From the NCBI GenBank assembly GCA_904419875.1, contig CAJFTG010000010.1, positions 1 through 64,000 of the forward strand: a stretch of DNA of 64,000 bases, in the 5' to 3' direction. This document shows, in pieces, positions 42,870 to 51,807 of the stretch. The notes under the pieces were generated by a model that was not told the DNA's origin, did not search any database, and saw only the letters and a list, made by a program, of their open reading frames with translations. The stretch comes from Candidatus Avimonas caecicola (GTDB taxonomy: Bacteria > Bacillota > Clostridia > Oscillospirales > Acutalibacteraceae). Position numbers and translations under genes: made by a program. How positions within the stretch are numbered: position 1 is the first letter of the stretch; each line of letters opens with the position of its first letter.

Positions 42870-43400
42870 TCAGCCCATCAGCAGCCGCACGGCCAGGGAG
42901 GAAAGGACGATGCCGCACAGGTCGCCCCCGGCCGCCGCCGCCAGGGTGTGGCGGGTTCGCTTGACCCCCACCGCGCCGTAATAGACGGCGATGGTGTAAA
43001 AGGTGGTTTCGGTGGAGGATTGCAGCACGCTCGCCACCCGGCCGACCAGGGAGTCCGCCCCGTAATGGGCGTATACGTTTTCCAGCATCGCCAGGGAGCC
43101 GCTGCCCGAAACCGGCCGCAGAAGCGCCAGCGGCACCGCCTCCGGAGGGAAGCCCAGCTTCTCCGCCAGCGGCGTCACCGCCGCGGTCAGCAGCTCCATC
43201 GCGCCGGAGGCGCGCAGCATGGAAACCGCGGTCAGCAGGGCGACCAGAGAAGGGAGCACCTTCACGCAGGCGCGCAGACCGTCCGCCGCCCCGGCGGTGA
43301 ATTCATCGAAAACCGGCACCCGCCGGACCAGGCCGGACACCAGCACGGCCGCTACAAAAACCGGCACCGCCCACAGGGCGAGAATTTTCGCCGCCTCCAG
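42870..43400 (-). CDS. spmB: Spore maturation protein SpmB
   Basis: Membrane protein of the SpmA/SpmB pair (176 aa from the proposed start). Nucleoside-recognition (Gate) motifs are visible: FDEFTAGAADGLRACVKVLP and RPVSGSGSLAML. No ATG, GTG or TTG gives the full family length. A GTG at 43367 would cut the first helix, while a CTG at 43400 lies 8 bp after AGGAAGG and restores the normal N-terminus (EAAKILALWAVPVFV). I therefore propose a CTG start. It follows spmA directly. In Bacillus the pair is needed for spore core dehydration. Confidence 0.85.
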   Translation of the reverse strand: MEAAKILALWAVPVFVAAVLVSGLVRRVPVFDEFTAGAADGLRACVKVLPSLVALLTAVSMLRASGAMELLTAAVTPLAEKLGFPPEAVPLALLRPVSGSGSLAMLENVYAHYGADSLVGRVASVLQSSTETTFYTIAVYYGAVGVKRTRHTLAAAAGGDLCGIVLSSLAVRLLMG

Positions 43401-43440
43401 AGGAACCGCCTTCCTTCCTGTTGCATCCCCATCCCGCCGG

Positions 43441-44109
43441 TCAGACGGGAAGGGACGATTTCTCCGCTTTTCCCGCCTTTCTCGCTTTGCCCGCCCTTTT
43501 CCCCTTTTCCCGCCGCGGCGGGCGGCGGGTCAAAGCGGCGCCGCTGCCAAGGATTTTCGCCAGGGTCACCGCCACCGCGGCGGAAGCGAAGGAGGTCAGC
43601 CATACGGCGGGAAGGATGTCGAAGGGCGCGGCCGCGCCGTACCGCAGCCGCAGGGTCGCCACCGTGGTCGGCAGCAGCTGGATGGAGGCGGTGTTCAGCA
43701 CCACGAACACCACCATATGGTTGGAAGCGGCGCCGGGCTGCGGGTTCTCCTTTTCCAGCTCCGCCATTGCCTTGAGCCCGAACGGGGTCGCGGCGTTGCC
43801 CAGCCCCAGCAGATTGGCCGCCATGTTCATCAGCATGGCGCGGCAGGCGGGGCCGGCGGGGTCCAGCCTGGGGAAAAGGAGCCGCATGAGCGGCGCCATC
43901 CCCCGCGCGAACAGGGCGGTCAGTCCCCCCTTCTCCGCTATGCGCATCAGCCCTCCCCACAGGCACATCGCTCCGCCCAGCGTAAGCGCGAGCTGGATGG
44001 CTTCCCCGCCGCCCGCCAGCAGCGCGTTGGTCACCTGGTCCAAGCGCCCCGTCGCCGCGCCCGCCGCCAGGGAAAGCAGCATGATTCCCACCCAGAGTAT
44101 GTTCAGCAT
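43441..44109 (-). CDS. spmA: Spore maturation protein SpmA
   Basis: Membrane protein of 222 aa. Typical motifs are MRIAEKGGLTALFARGMAPL, NMAANLLGLGNAATPFGLKA and LNTASIQLLPTTVATLR. A basic tail (RRPPRREKGKRAGKARKAGK) extends the family's usual 195 residues. It is the first gene of the spmAB unit, preceded by a possible sporulation promoter. Confidence 0.92.
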   Translation of the reverse strand: MLNILWVGIMLLSLAAGAATGRLDQVTNALLAGGGEAIQLALTLGGAMCLWGGLMRIAEKGGLTALFARGMAPLMRLLFPRLDPAGPACRAMLMNMAANLLGLGNAATPFGLKAMAELEKENPQPGAASNHMVVFVVLNTASIQLLPTTVATLRLRYGAAAPFDILPAVWLTSFASAAVAVTLAKILGSGAALTRRPPRREKGKRAGKARKAGKAEKSSLPV

Positions 44110-44177
44110 TGCCCCGGCCTTCTTTCCTGATTCCGTGTAATCCCGCGCATTCCTTCTTCCCTCCCTCTTCCCTCCCT

Positions 44178-44209
44178 ATTTTTATGAAAAAATAAATGCG
44201 GATATACGC
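44178..44209 (-). promoter_or_regulatory. Possible sporulation (sigma-E/G-like) promoter of spmAB
   Basis: On the minus strand, GCGTATAT (44209-44202) and CATAAAAAT (44186-44178), 15 bp apart, roughly resemble sigma-E/sigma-G boxes. The match is loose and rests partly on spmAB being a mother-cell gene pair in Bacillus. Confidence 0.35.
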
Positions 44210-44230
44210 AAAAAAACCGGGTGCCATGCG

Positions 44231-44259
44231 TTGACAAAATGGTAAGAAAATGGTAACAT
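44231..44259 (+). promoter_or_regulatory. Sigma-A promoter of the AbrB-type gene
   Basis: TTGACA (44231-44236), a 17-bp spacer and TAACAT (44254-44259). The spacer contains two AATGGTAA copies. Confidence 0.8.
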
Positions 44260-44322
44260 TTCTTAGGAATAGCTGGTTATTCGACAGCCTGCAAAAAAGC
44301 GGGCGGAAAGAGAGGAAAAAGC

Positions 44323-44568
44323 ATGAAGTATACAGGAATCGTGCGCCGTATTGACGATTTGGGGCGAATCGTGCTGCCTGTCGAGCTTCGGCGCACACTG
44401 GAACTGGAAACGGGAGATTCGCTGGAAATTTTTGTGGAGGATAATACGATCATCCTGAAGAAATATCAGCCGGCCTGCATCTTCTGCGGCAATGTCCGCG
44501 ATATCACGGTCTATAAAGACCGGAATATCTGCAGCGCCTGCGCGAAGGATATCGCCAGCAAGCTGTAA
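44323..44568 (+). CDS. AbrB/SpoVT-type transition regulator with CxxC pairs
   Basis: DNA-binding protein of 81 aa. Residues 1-50 are a clear AbrB swapped-hairpin domain (GIVRRIDDLGRIVLPVELRR, GDSLEIFVEDNTIILKKY). The tail has two CxxC motifs (CIFC and CSAC), probably a small zinc site, as in many Clostridia members. The ribosome site AGAGGAAAAAGC lies before the ATG. It probably acts at the transition to stationary phase or sporulation. Confidence 0.9.
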   Translation: MKYTGIVRRIDDLGRIVLPVELRRTLELETGDSLEIFVEDNTIILKKYQPACIFCGNVRDITVYKDRNICSACAKDIASKL

Positions 44569-44600
44569 TATCCGTCGTATTCTCCTGTTTGCGAAAACGT

Positions 44601-44640
44601 AAACCCGTTGATGGATTTTTCTATCCATCAACGGGTTTTC
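44601..44640 (+). terminator. Hairpin terminator after the AbrB-type gene
   Basis: Arms AAACCCGTTGATGGA and its complement with a T-rich loop, followed by TTTTCTGTTT. Confidence 0.85.
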
Positions 44641-44791
44641 TGTTTCCGGGGGCCCGGCGGAGACGCGGCGTCCGTATGGCAAAAGCCGGCGCACCCGGCG
44701 GGCCGAAGGCCATCCGCCGCCCACACACAGGCCCGTGCAGGCGGGCCTCATGGAAAAGACGCCGCCGGACGGCAGCGTCTGCAAAACAATT

Positions 44792-45865
44792 TTACAACCC
44801 GTTTTTGGGGAGTTCTCCCCGGCGGAGGCCGGGCTGCCGCCGCATCATGGCGGGCTGAGGACGGCGCCGCCTCCCGCGCTTCGCCGCACGATGCATGGCG
44901 GAGCGGCCGGGAGAGCGCCCCTCCTTCTCCGGCGGAGCCTGGCGAAGGAAGCGCAGAAACGCCTGCGCCCGCATTGTCTGGAACAGGGGGGCGGCGTAAA
45001 AATACGGAAGGACGGCAAAGCAGGCGGCAAACCAGCCGGCAAAGCCCAAATACAGCCAGATCGCCTCCCCCATCCGGCCCCGCATGATCTGCCGGGCCCG
45101 CCGGAACAGATGCCGTTCCTCCGGGTCCGCAAGGAGGTACTGGGCGGGAAGATATCGCAGCATCAGCATTTCCAGCGCGACAAAGCCGCCCAGCAGGGCC
45201 ATCAGTCCCAGCAGCGTGCACAGCAGCATGGTCAGGTCCGCCAGCGGCGTATCGCTTCCGCCCCGGCGCAGCAGCTCCCGGTAGCCGGCGATCAGGGCCG
45301 AGGGCGCATAACACAGCGCGCCCCAGCCCAGCCGGCGGATAAACAGCCCCAGCCGCCAGCGAAGCGCCCGCCCGTATCCCTGCCGGTAAAAGGTGAAAAC
45401 CAGCGTATAAGGCGGCTGCTCCGGGCGGCCGCCCTCCGGCTGCTTTTCCTCCCGTCCGGGGAGGCGGGCAGGAGGATACCCTCCCTTCTTCTCTGCCGGC
45501 AGACGGATCTCCTGCGTTTTTTCCAGCATCGCCCGCGCCGCCCGGCCGTCCCCATCCGCGGGGGCGGCGGCTGTCCCTCCGCTGCGCGCCAGCCGCCGGT
45601 AATACAGCGCCTGCCCGGCGAGGACGGGAGAAACGAGCAGCCAGTCCAACACCAGCATCCCCAGCAGAACGACGCCGTACAGCCAGCCGCCGGTCCAGAG
45701 CGCCCCCACCGGGACGACGCGGTCGGCTCCCAGCCCCAGCACATGCAGCGCGGCCAGCTCGCCGATCAGTACCGTCAACCCAAACGCAAGCTGCGTACAC
45801 TGCACCGCATTGGCCGTCAGCCAGTTGCCCTTCAGTTTACCACGTGCCCGCTGTGCCGGTCTCAT
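44792..45865 (-). CDS. DUF975-like membrane protein
   Basis: Integral membrane protein of 357 aa from the ATG at 45865 (a start at 45892 is possible). About six hydrophobic segments. The start (RARGKLKGNWLTANAVQ) and the late ARQIMRGRMGEAIWLYLGFAG followed by an aromatic helix match the DUF975 pattern. A charged loop (about 85-150) interrupts the helices, and the last 50 residues are basic. The function of the family is not known. Confidence 0.6.
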   Translation of the reverse strand: MRPAQRARGKLKGNWLTANAVQCTQLAFGLTVLIGELAALHVLGLGADRVVPVGALWTGGWLYGVVLLGMLVLDWLLVSPVLAGQALYYRRLARSGGTAAAPADGDGRAARAMLEKTQEIRLPAEKKGGYPPARLPGREEKQPEGGRPEQPPYTLVFTFYRQGYGRALRWRLGLFIRRLGWGALCYAPSALIAGYRELLRRGGSDTPLADLTMLLCTLLGLMALLGGFVALEMLMLRYLPAQYLLADPEERHLFRRARQIMRGRMGEAIWLYLGFAGWFAACFAVLPYFYAAPLFQTMRAQAFLRFLRQAPPEKEGRSPGRSAMHRAAKRGRRRRPQPAMMRRQPGLRRGELPKNGL

Positions 45866-46116
45866 CCGCCCGCCCCCCCCTTTTCCGTGCAAGGCGCCGT
45901 CCGCCCAAATCTGCCGTCGCCGGACCAGGTCCGTTCATTCCCGCCCCTGGTCGGAGCCGCCGGCTTCCCCTTCGGCAGGCGGAGGACCTGCCTCTTGCCG
46001 CTGGTTAGTATGCCCGGCGGCTTTCCATTTCATACCGCAAAGGCGGGAGGCGCCGTGTCTCCATTTCGTTTTTGCATTTTCGGACAAGTTTTTTGGCTTT
46101 TCAGGCGAAATTTTTC

Positions 46117-46145
46117 TTGATTGTTCGGCTCCTCTGCGGTAAAAT
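46117..46145 (+). promoter_or_regulatory. Sigma-A promoter of glmS
   Basis: TTGATT (46117-46122), a 17-bp spacer and TAAAAT (46140-46145). The predicted start near 46152 leaves a leader of about 190 nt. Confidence 0.75.
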
Positions 46146-46151
46146 ACAGAA

Positions 46152-46340
46152 GGTAAGTAGAAGCTCGGCGGACAGCGGGACAAAAGGAGGCCCTTTGTGG
46201 GAGGGCATCCGGCCGATGCGCCCCCTCCGGGGTGCGGCGACCGGCCGCCGGGGCAAGCCGGCCGTCCGGGAAAGGACCCGGCGCCGTTTGTGGGAACGGC
46301 GCCGGGCAGCGGACGGCGGGACGCGAAAGGAGAAAACCGT
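46152..46340 (+). promoter_or_regulatory. Long structured leader of glmS
   Basis: About 190 nt of GC-rich leader with several hairpins, the clearest being CCCGGCGCCG/CGGCGCCGGG around TTTGTGGGAA (46285-46314). I searched for the conserved core of the glmS ribozyme (cleavage-site AGCGCC, GACGAGG, CACAGCCGUAAGG) and did not find it. The leader may still regulate glmS by another means. Confidence 0.5.
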
Positions 46341-48170
46341 ATGTGTGGAATTGTAGGCTTCATCGGCTGCAAGCCGGCCGCCCCCCTGCTGCTGGAAGGG
46401 TTGGCCAAGCTGGAGTACCGGGGGTACGACTCGGCGGGCATTGCGCTGGTGGAAAACGAGCGTATCGACATTTACAAGGCGAAGGGGCGGCTGAGCGTGC
46501 TCAGCGAGCGTCTCCACGGGGGGCGGGACATCGCCGCGACGGCCGGGATCGGCCATACCCGCTGGGCGACGCACGGCAAGCCGAGCGACGAGAACTCCCA
46601 TCCGCATAAAAGCGCGAGCGGGCGGTTCGCCGTGGTGCACAACGGGATTATTGAAAACTATGCCGTGCTGAAAAAACAGCTGCAAAGCGAAGGGGTTGAA
46701 TTTCTGTCTGAAACCGATACCGAGGTGATCGCCCACCTGATTGAGCGCAGCTACACCGGCGACTTCCTGGCCGCCGTGCGCGCCGCCGTCCGGAAGCTGG
46801 AAGGCTCCTATGCGCTGGGGGTGCTGTGTGCGGAGCATCCGGACGAATTCATTGCCGTGCGCAACGCCAGCCCGCTGATCGTGGGGCTGTCCGACATCGG
46901 CAATTTTATCGCCTCCGATATCCCGGCCGTGCTGGCCCATACGCGGCGGGTGCTCCAGCTGGCCGACCACGAGCTTGTCCGGCTGACGCGGGACTCGGCC
47001 GAAGTGTTCGACCAGACCGGGCGGCCGGTGGAAAAGCAGGCGATAACGGTGGATTGGGACGTGACCAGCGCGGAAAAGGGCGGCTACGACCATTTCATGA
47101 TCAAGGAGATCCTGGAGCAGCCGCAGGCGCTGTCGGCCACCATCTCCCCCCGCATCGATGCGGACGGCGGCATCGTGCTGGACGGCATCCATCTGACCGC
47201 CGCCCAGCTGCGGAAGATCAACCGCCTGTTCATCGTCGCCTGCGGCTCGGCCTACCACGCGGGCGTGGTGGGAAAATACGTGATTGAAAAGCTGGCGCGG
47301 GTCCCGGTGGAGGTGGACCTCGCCTCCGAATTCCGGTACCGCGACCCCATCGTGGACGAAAAATCGCTGGTCATTATCATCAGCCAATCCGGCGAAACGG
47401 CCGACACGCTGGCCGCCCTGCGGGAAGCAAAGCGCCGCGGCGCGCGGGTCCTCTCCGTCGTCAACGTGGTGGGGAGCACCATCGCCAGCGAAAGCGACGA
47501 CGTGCTGTATACCTGGGCGGGACCGGAAATCTCGGTCGCCACCACCAAGGCGTATTCCACCCAGCTGACCATGCTGTACCTGATCGCCTTCTACATCGCT
47601 CACAAGCTGGGCCGTATCGACGAGCGCGATCTGCGGCGGCTGCTCAGCGCCCTGATCCGCCTGCCGGATATGGTGTCCGGTATCCTGCGGCAGGCCGGGG
47701 AGCTCAAGCAGCTCGCCCAGCGGTACGCCTATCTGGAGCACGCCTATTTCATCGGGAGGAACCTCGATTACGCGGTCTCGCTGGAGGCTTCCCTCAAGCT
47801 CAAGGAGATCAGCTACATCCATTCGGAGGCGTACGCCGCCGGGGAGCTCAAGCACGGCACCATCTCCCTGATTGAGGAAGGGACCTTCGTGGTCGCCCTG
47901 GCCTGCTGTGAAAAGCTGATGGAAAAAACCATGTCCAACATCAAGGAGGTCAAGGCCCGCGGGGCGGAGGTGCTGGTCCTCACCACCGACGATAACCGCG
48001 ACGTGCTGCCGGAAGCGGACCACGTGATCTATATTCCCAAGACCAACGACCTGCTGATGCCCTCGCTGGAGGTGGTTCCCATGCAGCTGCTGGGGTATTA
48101 CATCGCCCTGGCCCGCGGCTGCGACATCGACAAGCCCCGCAACCTGGCCAAAAGCGTCACCGTGGAATGA
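46341..48170 (+). CDS. glmS: Glucosamine-6-phosphate synthase GlmS
   Basis: Cytoplasmic amidotransferase (609 aa) making glucosamine-6-phosphate from fructose-6-phosphate and glutamine, the entry to cell wall amino sugars. The glutaminase domain begins with the catalytic Cys2 (MCGIVGFIGC) and has RGYDSAG, HTRWATHG and HNGIIENY. Two SIS sugar-isomerase domains follow (about 240-600: VACGSAYHAG, SQSGETADTLAALREAK), and the protein ends in AKSVTVE, the family's usual C-terminus. The ATG at 46341 has AAAGGAGAAAA upstream. Confidence 0.97.
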   Translation: MCGIVGFIGCKPAAPLLLEGLAKLEYRGYDSAGIALVENERIDIYKAKGRLSVLSERLHGGRDIAATAGIGHTRWATHGKPSDENSHPHKSASGRFAVVHNGIIENYAVLKKQLQSEGVEFLSETDTEVIAHLIERSYTGDFLAAVRAAVRKLEGSYALGVLCAEHPDEFIAVRNASPLIVGLSDIGNFIASDIPAVLAHTRRVLQLADHELVRLTRDSAEVFDQTGRPVEKQAITVDWDVTSAEKGGYDHFMIKEILEQPQALSATISPRIDADGGIVLDGIHLTAAQLRKINRLFIVACGSAYHAGVVGKYVIEKLARVPVEVDLASEFRYRDPIVDEKSLVIIISQSGETADTLAALREAKRRGARVLSVVNVVGSTIASESDDVLYTWAGPEISVATTKAYSTQLTMLYLIAFYIAHKLGRIDERDLRRLLSALIRLPDMVSGILRQAGELKQLAQRYAYLEHAYFIGRNLDYAVSLEASLKLKEISYIHSEAYAAGELKHGTISLIEEGTFVVALACCEKLMEKTMSNIKEVKARGAEVLVLTTDDNRDVLPEADHVIYIPKTNDLLMPSLEVVPMQLLGYYIALARGCDIDKPRNLAKSVTVE

Positions 48171-48204
48171 GGAAGCCCCCTCCCGGAAAAGCCACGCCCA
48201 CATA

Positions 48205-48239
48205 AAAACGCGCCGCAAACACGGTTTGCGGCGCGTTTT
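48205..48239. terminator. Hairpin terminator after glmS
   Basis: AAACGCGCCGCAAAC and its complement around a 3-nt loop, with A and T runs on both sides. It can end glmS (+) and pyrE (-) transcripts. Confidence 0.9.
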
Positions 48240-48684
48240 GCTTTGTGGTAACAACCACGGACCATGCCGGTGGAGCGAAGGAAGCTTTAGCGATGAGTGA
48301 GACAAAAAACTCCTCCCGGTGTAGAATGAACTGGCGGGCTGGCAGCTGCAGGAGACGCCAAAAGGAGGACGTTCAAATTGAACGGCAATAAGAGCGGCAG
48401 CAATCCAGGCTTGCTGCGGCACATACAGGTTGGAACGGCAAATATCCCGTCGTGTCTGCGCCAAAGTTCCGGCGATAAAATCTTATGGAGAAATGCGGGC
48501 GGAAATCAGGAAAATCTTGCCGAGGACAGCGAGCAGCAAACCACAAATTTTTGCCAGTGTCCGGCCGTACCTTGCCATCGCCATGGCAGCCAGTAACAGC
48601 GGGCTGCACCCGCTTGTGCAATGCCGCCGGCTTCGCTGGCGGATATTTACCTGTCGGAAGCCTTTCGGTCGCCCGGCCGGCCTT
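48240..48684. other. Unusual stretch between glmS and pyrE, several open frames
   Basis: 445 bp with visibly lower GC and different codon use than the neighbours. On the plus strand a 72-codon frame (48378-48596) starts with TTG behind a strong AAAAGGAGGACG site. On the minus strand a 33-codon hydrophobic frame (48584-48483, MAMARYGRTLAKICGLLLAV...) has no ribosome site. Neither resembles a known family. No inverted terminal repeats or transposase motifs were seen. It could be an imported repeat, a small gene, or a long 3' region of pyrE. Confidence 0.4.
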
Positions 48685-49359
48685 TCATCCGCGGATCCCG
48701 TATTCCCTGAGGTAAGCCTCCATCTTCTCCCGCATCGCGTCGTCCAGAATCACCCGGCCGTCCACCGGCACGTTGTGCAGGGTTTCGATAATCTCCCGCA
48801 CGGTGACGATCGGATAGGTATCGATCCCGTATTCCCGCTTGATCTCCTGAATGGCGGAAAGTTCGCCGGTTCCCCGCTCCATCCGGTCGGCGGAAACCAC
48901 CAGCCCGGCGATCTCCACGTCCGCAATCCCCCGCAGGATGGGCAGGCATTCCCGCATGGCGGTGCCGGCGGTAATCACATCCTCGATGATGACGACCCGG
49001 TCGCCGTCCTTCAGCGGGCAGCCGACCAGCACCCCGCCCTCGCCATGGTCCTTGGCTTCCTTGCGGTTGAAGCAGTAATTCACGTCCCGGCCGTACCGGT
49101 TATACAGCGCAATGGCGCAGGCCACCGAAAGGGGAATTCCCTTATACGCCGGGCCGAACAGCGCGTCCACCCCCTGGGGGAAGTGCTCCTGCACGCAGGC
49201 GGCGTAATATTCGCCGAGCTTGGCGGCCTGCGCGCCGGTGCGGTAGTTCCCCGTATTGATAAAATAGGGGGTCCGCCGTCCGCTCTTGGTGACGAAATCG
49301 CCGAAGGTCAGCACCTTCGACCGGACCATAAATTCGATGAATTCCTTCTTATACGACAT
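48685..49359 (-). CDS. pyrE: Orotate phosphoribosyltransferase PyrE
   Basis: Pyrimidine enzyme of 224 aa converting orotate and PRPP to OMP. The PRPP motif is VVIIEDVITAGTAM (about 122-135), and the substrate loop FNRKEAKDHGEGG lies at about 96-108. The start at 49359 overlaps the preceding gene by 11 bp, so translation is coupled. No other pyr genes are in the window. Confidence 0.94.
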   Translation of the reverse strand: MSYKKEFIEFMVRSKVLTFGDFVTKSGRRTPYFINTGNYRTGAQAAKLGEYYAACVQEHFPQGVDALFGPAYKGIPLSVACAIALYNRYGRDVNYCFNRKEAKDHGEGGVLVGCPLKDGDRVVIIEDVITAGTAMRECLPILRGIADVEIAGLVVSADRMERGTGELSAIQEIKREYGIDTYPIVTVREIIETLHNVPVDGRVILDDAMREKMEAYLREYGIRG

Positions 49360-49858
49360 CTTCCGTCCCATCCTTCCCGTTTTCTGACTGTCTGCTCTCC
49401 GCGTCCCCTGCCGCGGCCGGGCGCTGCTCCCGCGCCAGCAGGCGCCGTCCCCTGGCCGTAAGCACCGCCCTGCCCCGCCGGATGTGCGGGGTATCGAACA
49501 GGAAGCCCGGCCGGGTCTTTCCCTCCGCAACCAGTTCGCACAGCCGGTGGTAAACGTCCGATTCCCGGTAAACGGCATAGTCCGCCGCCACCGTGACCGC
49601 CGGGCGGTAATCCAGCCGGATCAGGCCGGCCTCCTCCAGGCGGGCGAGCGCCTCTCCCCGCGCCCGAAGCGCCTCCATCCCCTCGTCCGGCCGTTCCAGC
49701 CGGACATGGTTGAGGGCGGTGGAGCGCAGCTCGCGTTCCCGGCTGCTACGCAGCTCCAGCCGGACGAGGGGATACCGCCTCGCGCCGGCCACCGACCCCA
49801 GCAGCGCCCGGTCCTCCGGACGGAGCCCGTCCTGCCCGCCGTCTTCCCTGTGTTCCAT
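49349..49858 (-). CDS. Hypothetical protein upstream of pyrE, possible winged-helix domain
   Basis: Protein of 169 aa, charged and Arg-rich. The middle (ARGEALARLEEAGLIRLDYR, VYRESDVYHRLCELVAEG) reads like a winged-helix DNA-binding domain. No membrane segment or signal peptide. It overlaps pyrE by 11 bp. I do not recognise a named family; a regulatory role is a guess from the predicted fold. Confidence 0.6.
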   Translation of the reverse strand: MEHREDGGQDGLRPEDRALLGSVAGARRYPLVRLELRSSRERELRSTALNHVRLERPDEGMEALRARGEALARLEEAGLIRLDYRPAVTVAADYAVYRESDVYHRLCELVAEGKTRPGFLFDTPHIRRGRAVLTARGRRLLAREQRPAAAGDAESRQSENGKDGTEDVV

Positions 49859-49931
49859 TCCTTTGCCCGCCTTTCCCTTTCCGCGGCGGAAAACGCCGCC
49901 CTCTGCCGGAACCTTTTGCCGCGCCCCGCCG

Positions 49932-50225
49932 TTACCGAAGGACCAGCGTGGTGACCCCCGGATTCAGCCCCGCCACCTTGGCGCGGATGCGGGGGTGCTT
50001 CAGGCCCCCGCGCACCATGTCTCTCAACACGGTGCCGCCGGTGTACCCGTGGATAACGGTCACCTCCCGCACATTGCCGTCCAACCGGCCGAGCAGCCGC
50101 TCCAGATGGGATTTCGCCTGTTCCCGCGTCATGTGGTGGATGTCCACCTCCACCTTCTGCGCGGAGGAAAACTGCGGCGTCCATCCCGGCGTCATCCGCC
50201 GCGAGGGGGGATGAGAACGCGCCAT
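49932..50225 (-). CDS. Small Smr-domain protein
   Basis: Protein of 97 aa consisting almost only of an Smr domain (about 26-97): VDIHHMTREQAKSHLERLL, then VTVIHGYTGGTVLRDMVR with the family's HGxG-type loop. Smr domains cut or bind branched DNA or structured RNA. The ribosome site AAGGAAGGGG precedes the ATG. It starts the Smr-hypothetical-pyrE run. Confidence 0.85.
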   Translation of the reverse strand: MARSHPPSRRMTPGWTPQFSSAQKVEVDIHHMTREQAKSHLERLLGRLDGNVREVTVIHGYTGGTVLRDMVRGGLKHPRIRAKVAGLNPGVTTLVLR

Positions 50226-50299
50226 GCCGACCGCCCCTTCCTTTTCCGCTTTTGTCCATTATACGGCATCCCGCCCCCGAACGCAAGGGCCGCGCGGCG

Positions 50300-50327
50300 T
50301 TGACTTTTTGCGCGGCGGGGTTATACT
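50300..50327 (+). promoter_or_regulatory. Sigma-A promoter of the UPF0340 gene
   Basis: TTGACT (50300-50305), a 16-bp spacer and TATACT (50322-50327), 75 bp before the start codon. Confidence 0.75.
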
Positions 50328-50400
50328 AAGGGGAGAAGGGGCGGCGCGGCCGTACATACGGCGGCCGCCCGCGGCACAGAGCCGGAAGGAGGAACTTCGT

Positions 50401-50952
50401 ATGTACGAAAGCATGGCGGCGCAGGCCCGAAACGCCGTGGAGGAATTGATCGACGCCGCCGGGATGAAGGCCGGGCAGCTGCTGGTGGTGGGGTGCTCCT
50501 CCAGCGAGGTGATCGGGAAACGGATCGGCACCTGCTCCAGCGAGGAAGCGGCCGCGGCCCTGTTCGGCGGGCTGTATCCGCCGCTCGGGGAGCGGGGCGT
50601 CTTCCTGGCCGCCCAGTGCTGCGAACACCTCAACCGCGCCCTGATTGTGGAGCGGGAGGCGGCGGAACGGTACGGGCTGGAAATCGTCAATGCCGTTCCC
50701 CGGCCCAAAGCGGGCGGCTCCTTTGCCGCGGCCGCCTACGCGGCTTTCACCGATCCCGTGGCGGTGGAAACCATCCGCGCCCATGCGGGCATGGACATCG
50801 GCAGCACCCTGATCGGCATGCATCTGCGGCCGGTCGCCGTCCCCCTGCGGCTTTCGGTGACACAGATCGGGGAAGCGCCGCTGGTCTGCGCCCGTACCCG
50901 GCCCAAATACATCGGCGGCGAACGCGCCCATTACCGCGGGGACTGGGCGTAG
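50401..50952 (+). CDS. UPF0340 (YwlG) family protein
   Basis: Protein of 183 aa. Family motifs are VVGCSSSEVIGKRIGT (about 28-43), QCCEHLNRALIVE (about 78-90) and DIGSTLIGMHLRPVAVP (about 136-152). The start at 50401 has GGAAGGAGGAAC upstream; the longer reading from 50224 is spurious. Conserved in Firmicutes, function unknown. Confidence 0.92.
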   Translation: MYESMAAQARNAVEELIDAAGMKAGQLLVVGCSSSEVIGKRIGTCSSEEAAAALFGGLYPPLGERGVFLAAQCCEHLNRALIVEREAAERYGLEIVNAVPRPKAGGSFAAAAYAAFTDPVAVETIRAHAGMDIGSTLIGMHLRPVAVPLRLSVTQIGEAPLVCARTRPKYIGGERAHYRGDWA

Positions 50953-51807
50953 CCGGCGGATGCCGCCGGCTGCGCCGATATTCCCTCCGCCGGTCAAACC
51001 GCGTCTCACCCTGATTTGCACGGCTCCCGGAAGGCCCGGCATCCGCCGCGCGGCAGCCCCTTCCGGGGCGTCGGGAAACAAGCCTGCCGCCACACATACC
51101 GCTGCACGCAGGGCCATGCGATAGCGGATCGCATTTCCTTTTGAGCGAGAACGGTTGGGGAAGAGGACTGCCGTTTTTTCGCATGTTTCTCTTCGGGAGC
51201 CCATCTCTGAAGCTATTTCACCCCTCCGCCCTTCTCGTTCACCCCCTCCTTTTCCCGGCTTGACCGCCCGCTGTACCGTCGCCTCCCCCGCCTCCGGTAC
51301 AGCGGAGGAGGAAACGGGGAGGAAGTGGGGACGAAGCGGAGAGGAAGCGAAAGCGTATAATACGCCGCTTCTTGCTCTCACGGTACTGCGGGTTCCCCAC
51401 CGGGACAAAGGGCGGGCGCCTGCCGGCGGCCGCAGCCGCGGCGGACGGCGTTCCCGCATCCAACAGTCCGGCATCCGCCGCGCGCCGGGCCTCATCGCCG
51501 TCAGGCCGGAAGGCGTTTTTCGTGAGGAAAACGAGCGCCGGCGGGCCAGGCGAGCAGCCGGGCCCCGCATCGATCCGCCGCGGCCCCCTTTCGGGAGTCC
51601 ACGACGGAACCGCGCGTTGTAATCCCAGGCCGGACGGGCGGCTGCCGCGGGGGCCATGAGGCGCCATATCCTGTTATGCGGCCTCCTCCGCAGCAGGTTG
51701 TGCGGCCGGGCGCGTCCATTAATCCAAAAGCCGTGTTCCCTCTGCCTGCCGGAGGAAGGCGCCTTTCACGCAGACGCCGGGCAGCCGCGCCGTTCCCGGT
51801 TCAAGCG
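50953..51807. other. 855-bp stretch without a convincing gene
   Basis: No frame shows a family motif together with a ribosome site. Open frames are Arg/Pro-rich, as expected from GC-rich non-coding DNA. A purine-rich tract (GGAGGAGGAAACGGGGAGG, about 51304-51355) is the only marked local feature. It separates the UPF0340 gene from the end of the secreted-protein cassette and holds no clear terminator for either. Confidence 0.5.

Noticed and set aside
46152-46340. glmS ribozyme
   Set aside because: The conserved core segments could not be found in order, so I list only a structured leader.
48240-48684. Insertion sequence
   Set aside because: No transposase motif, terminal inverted repeats or target duplication seen.
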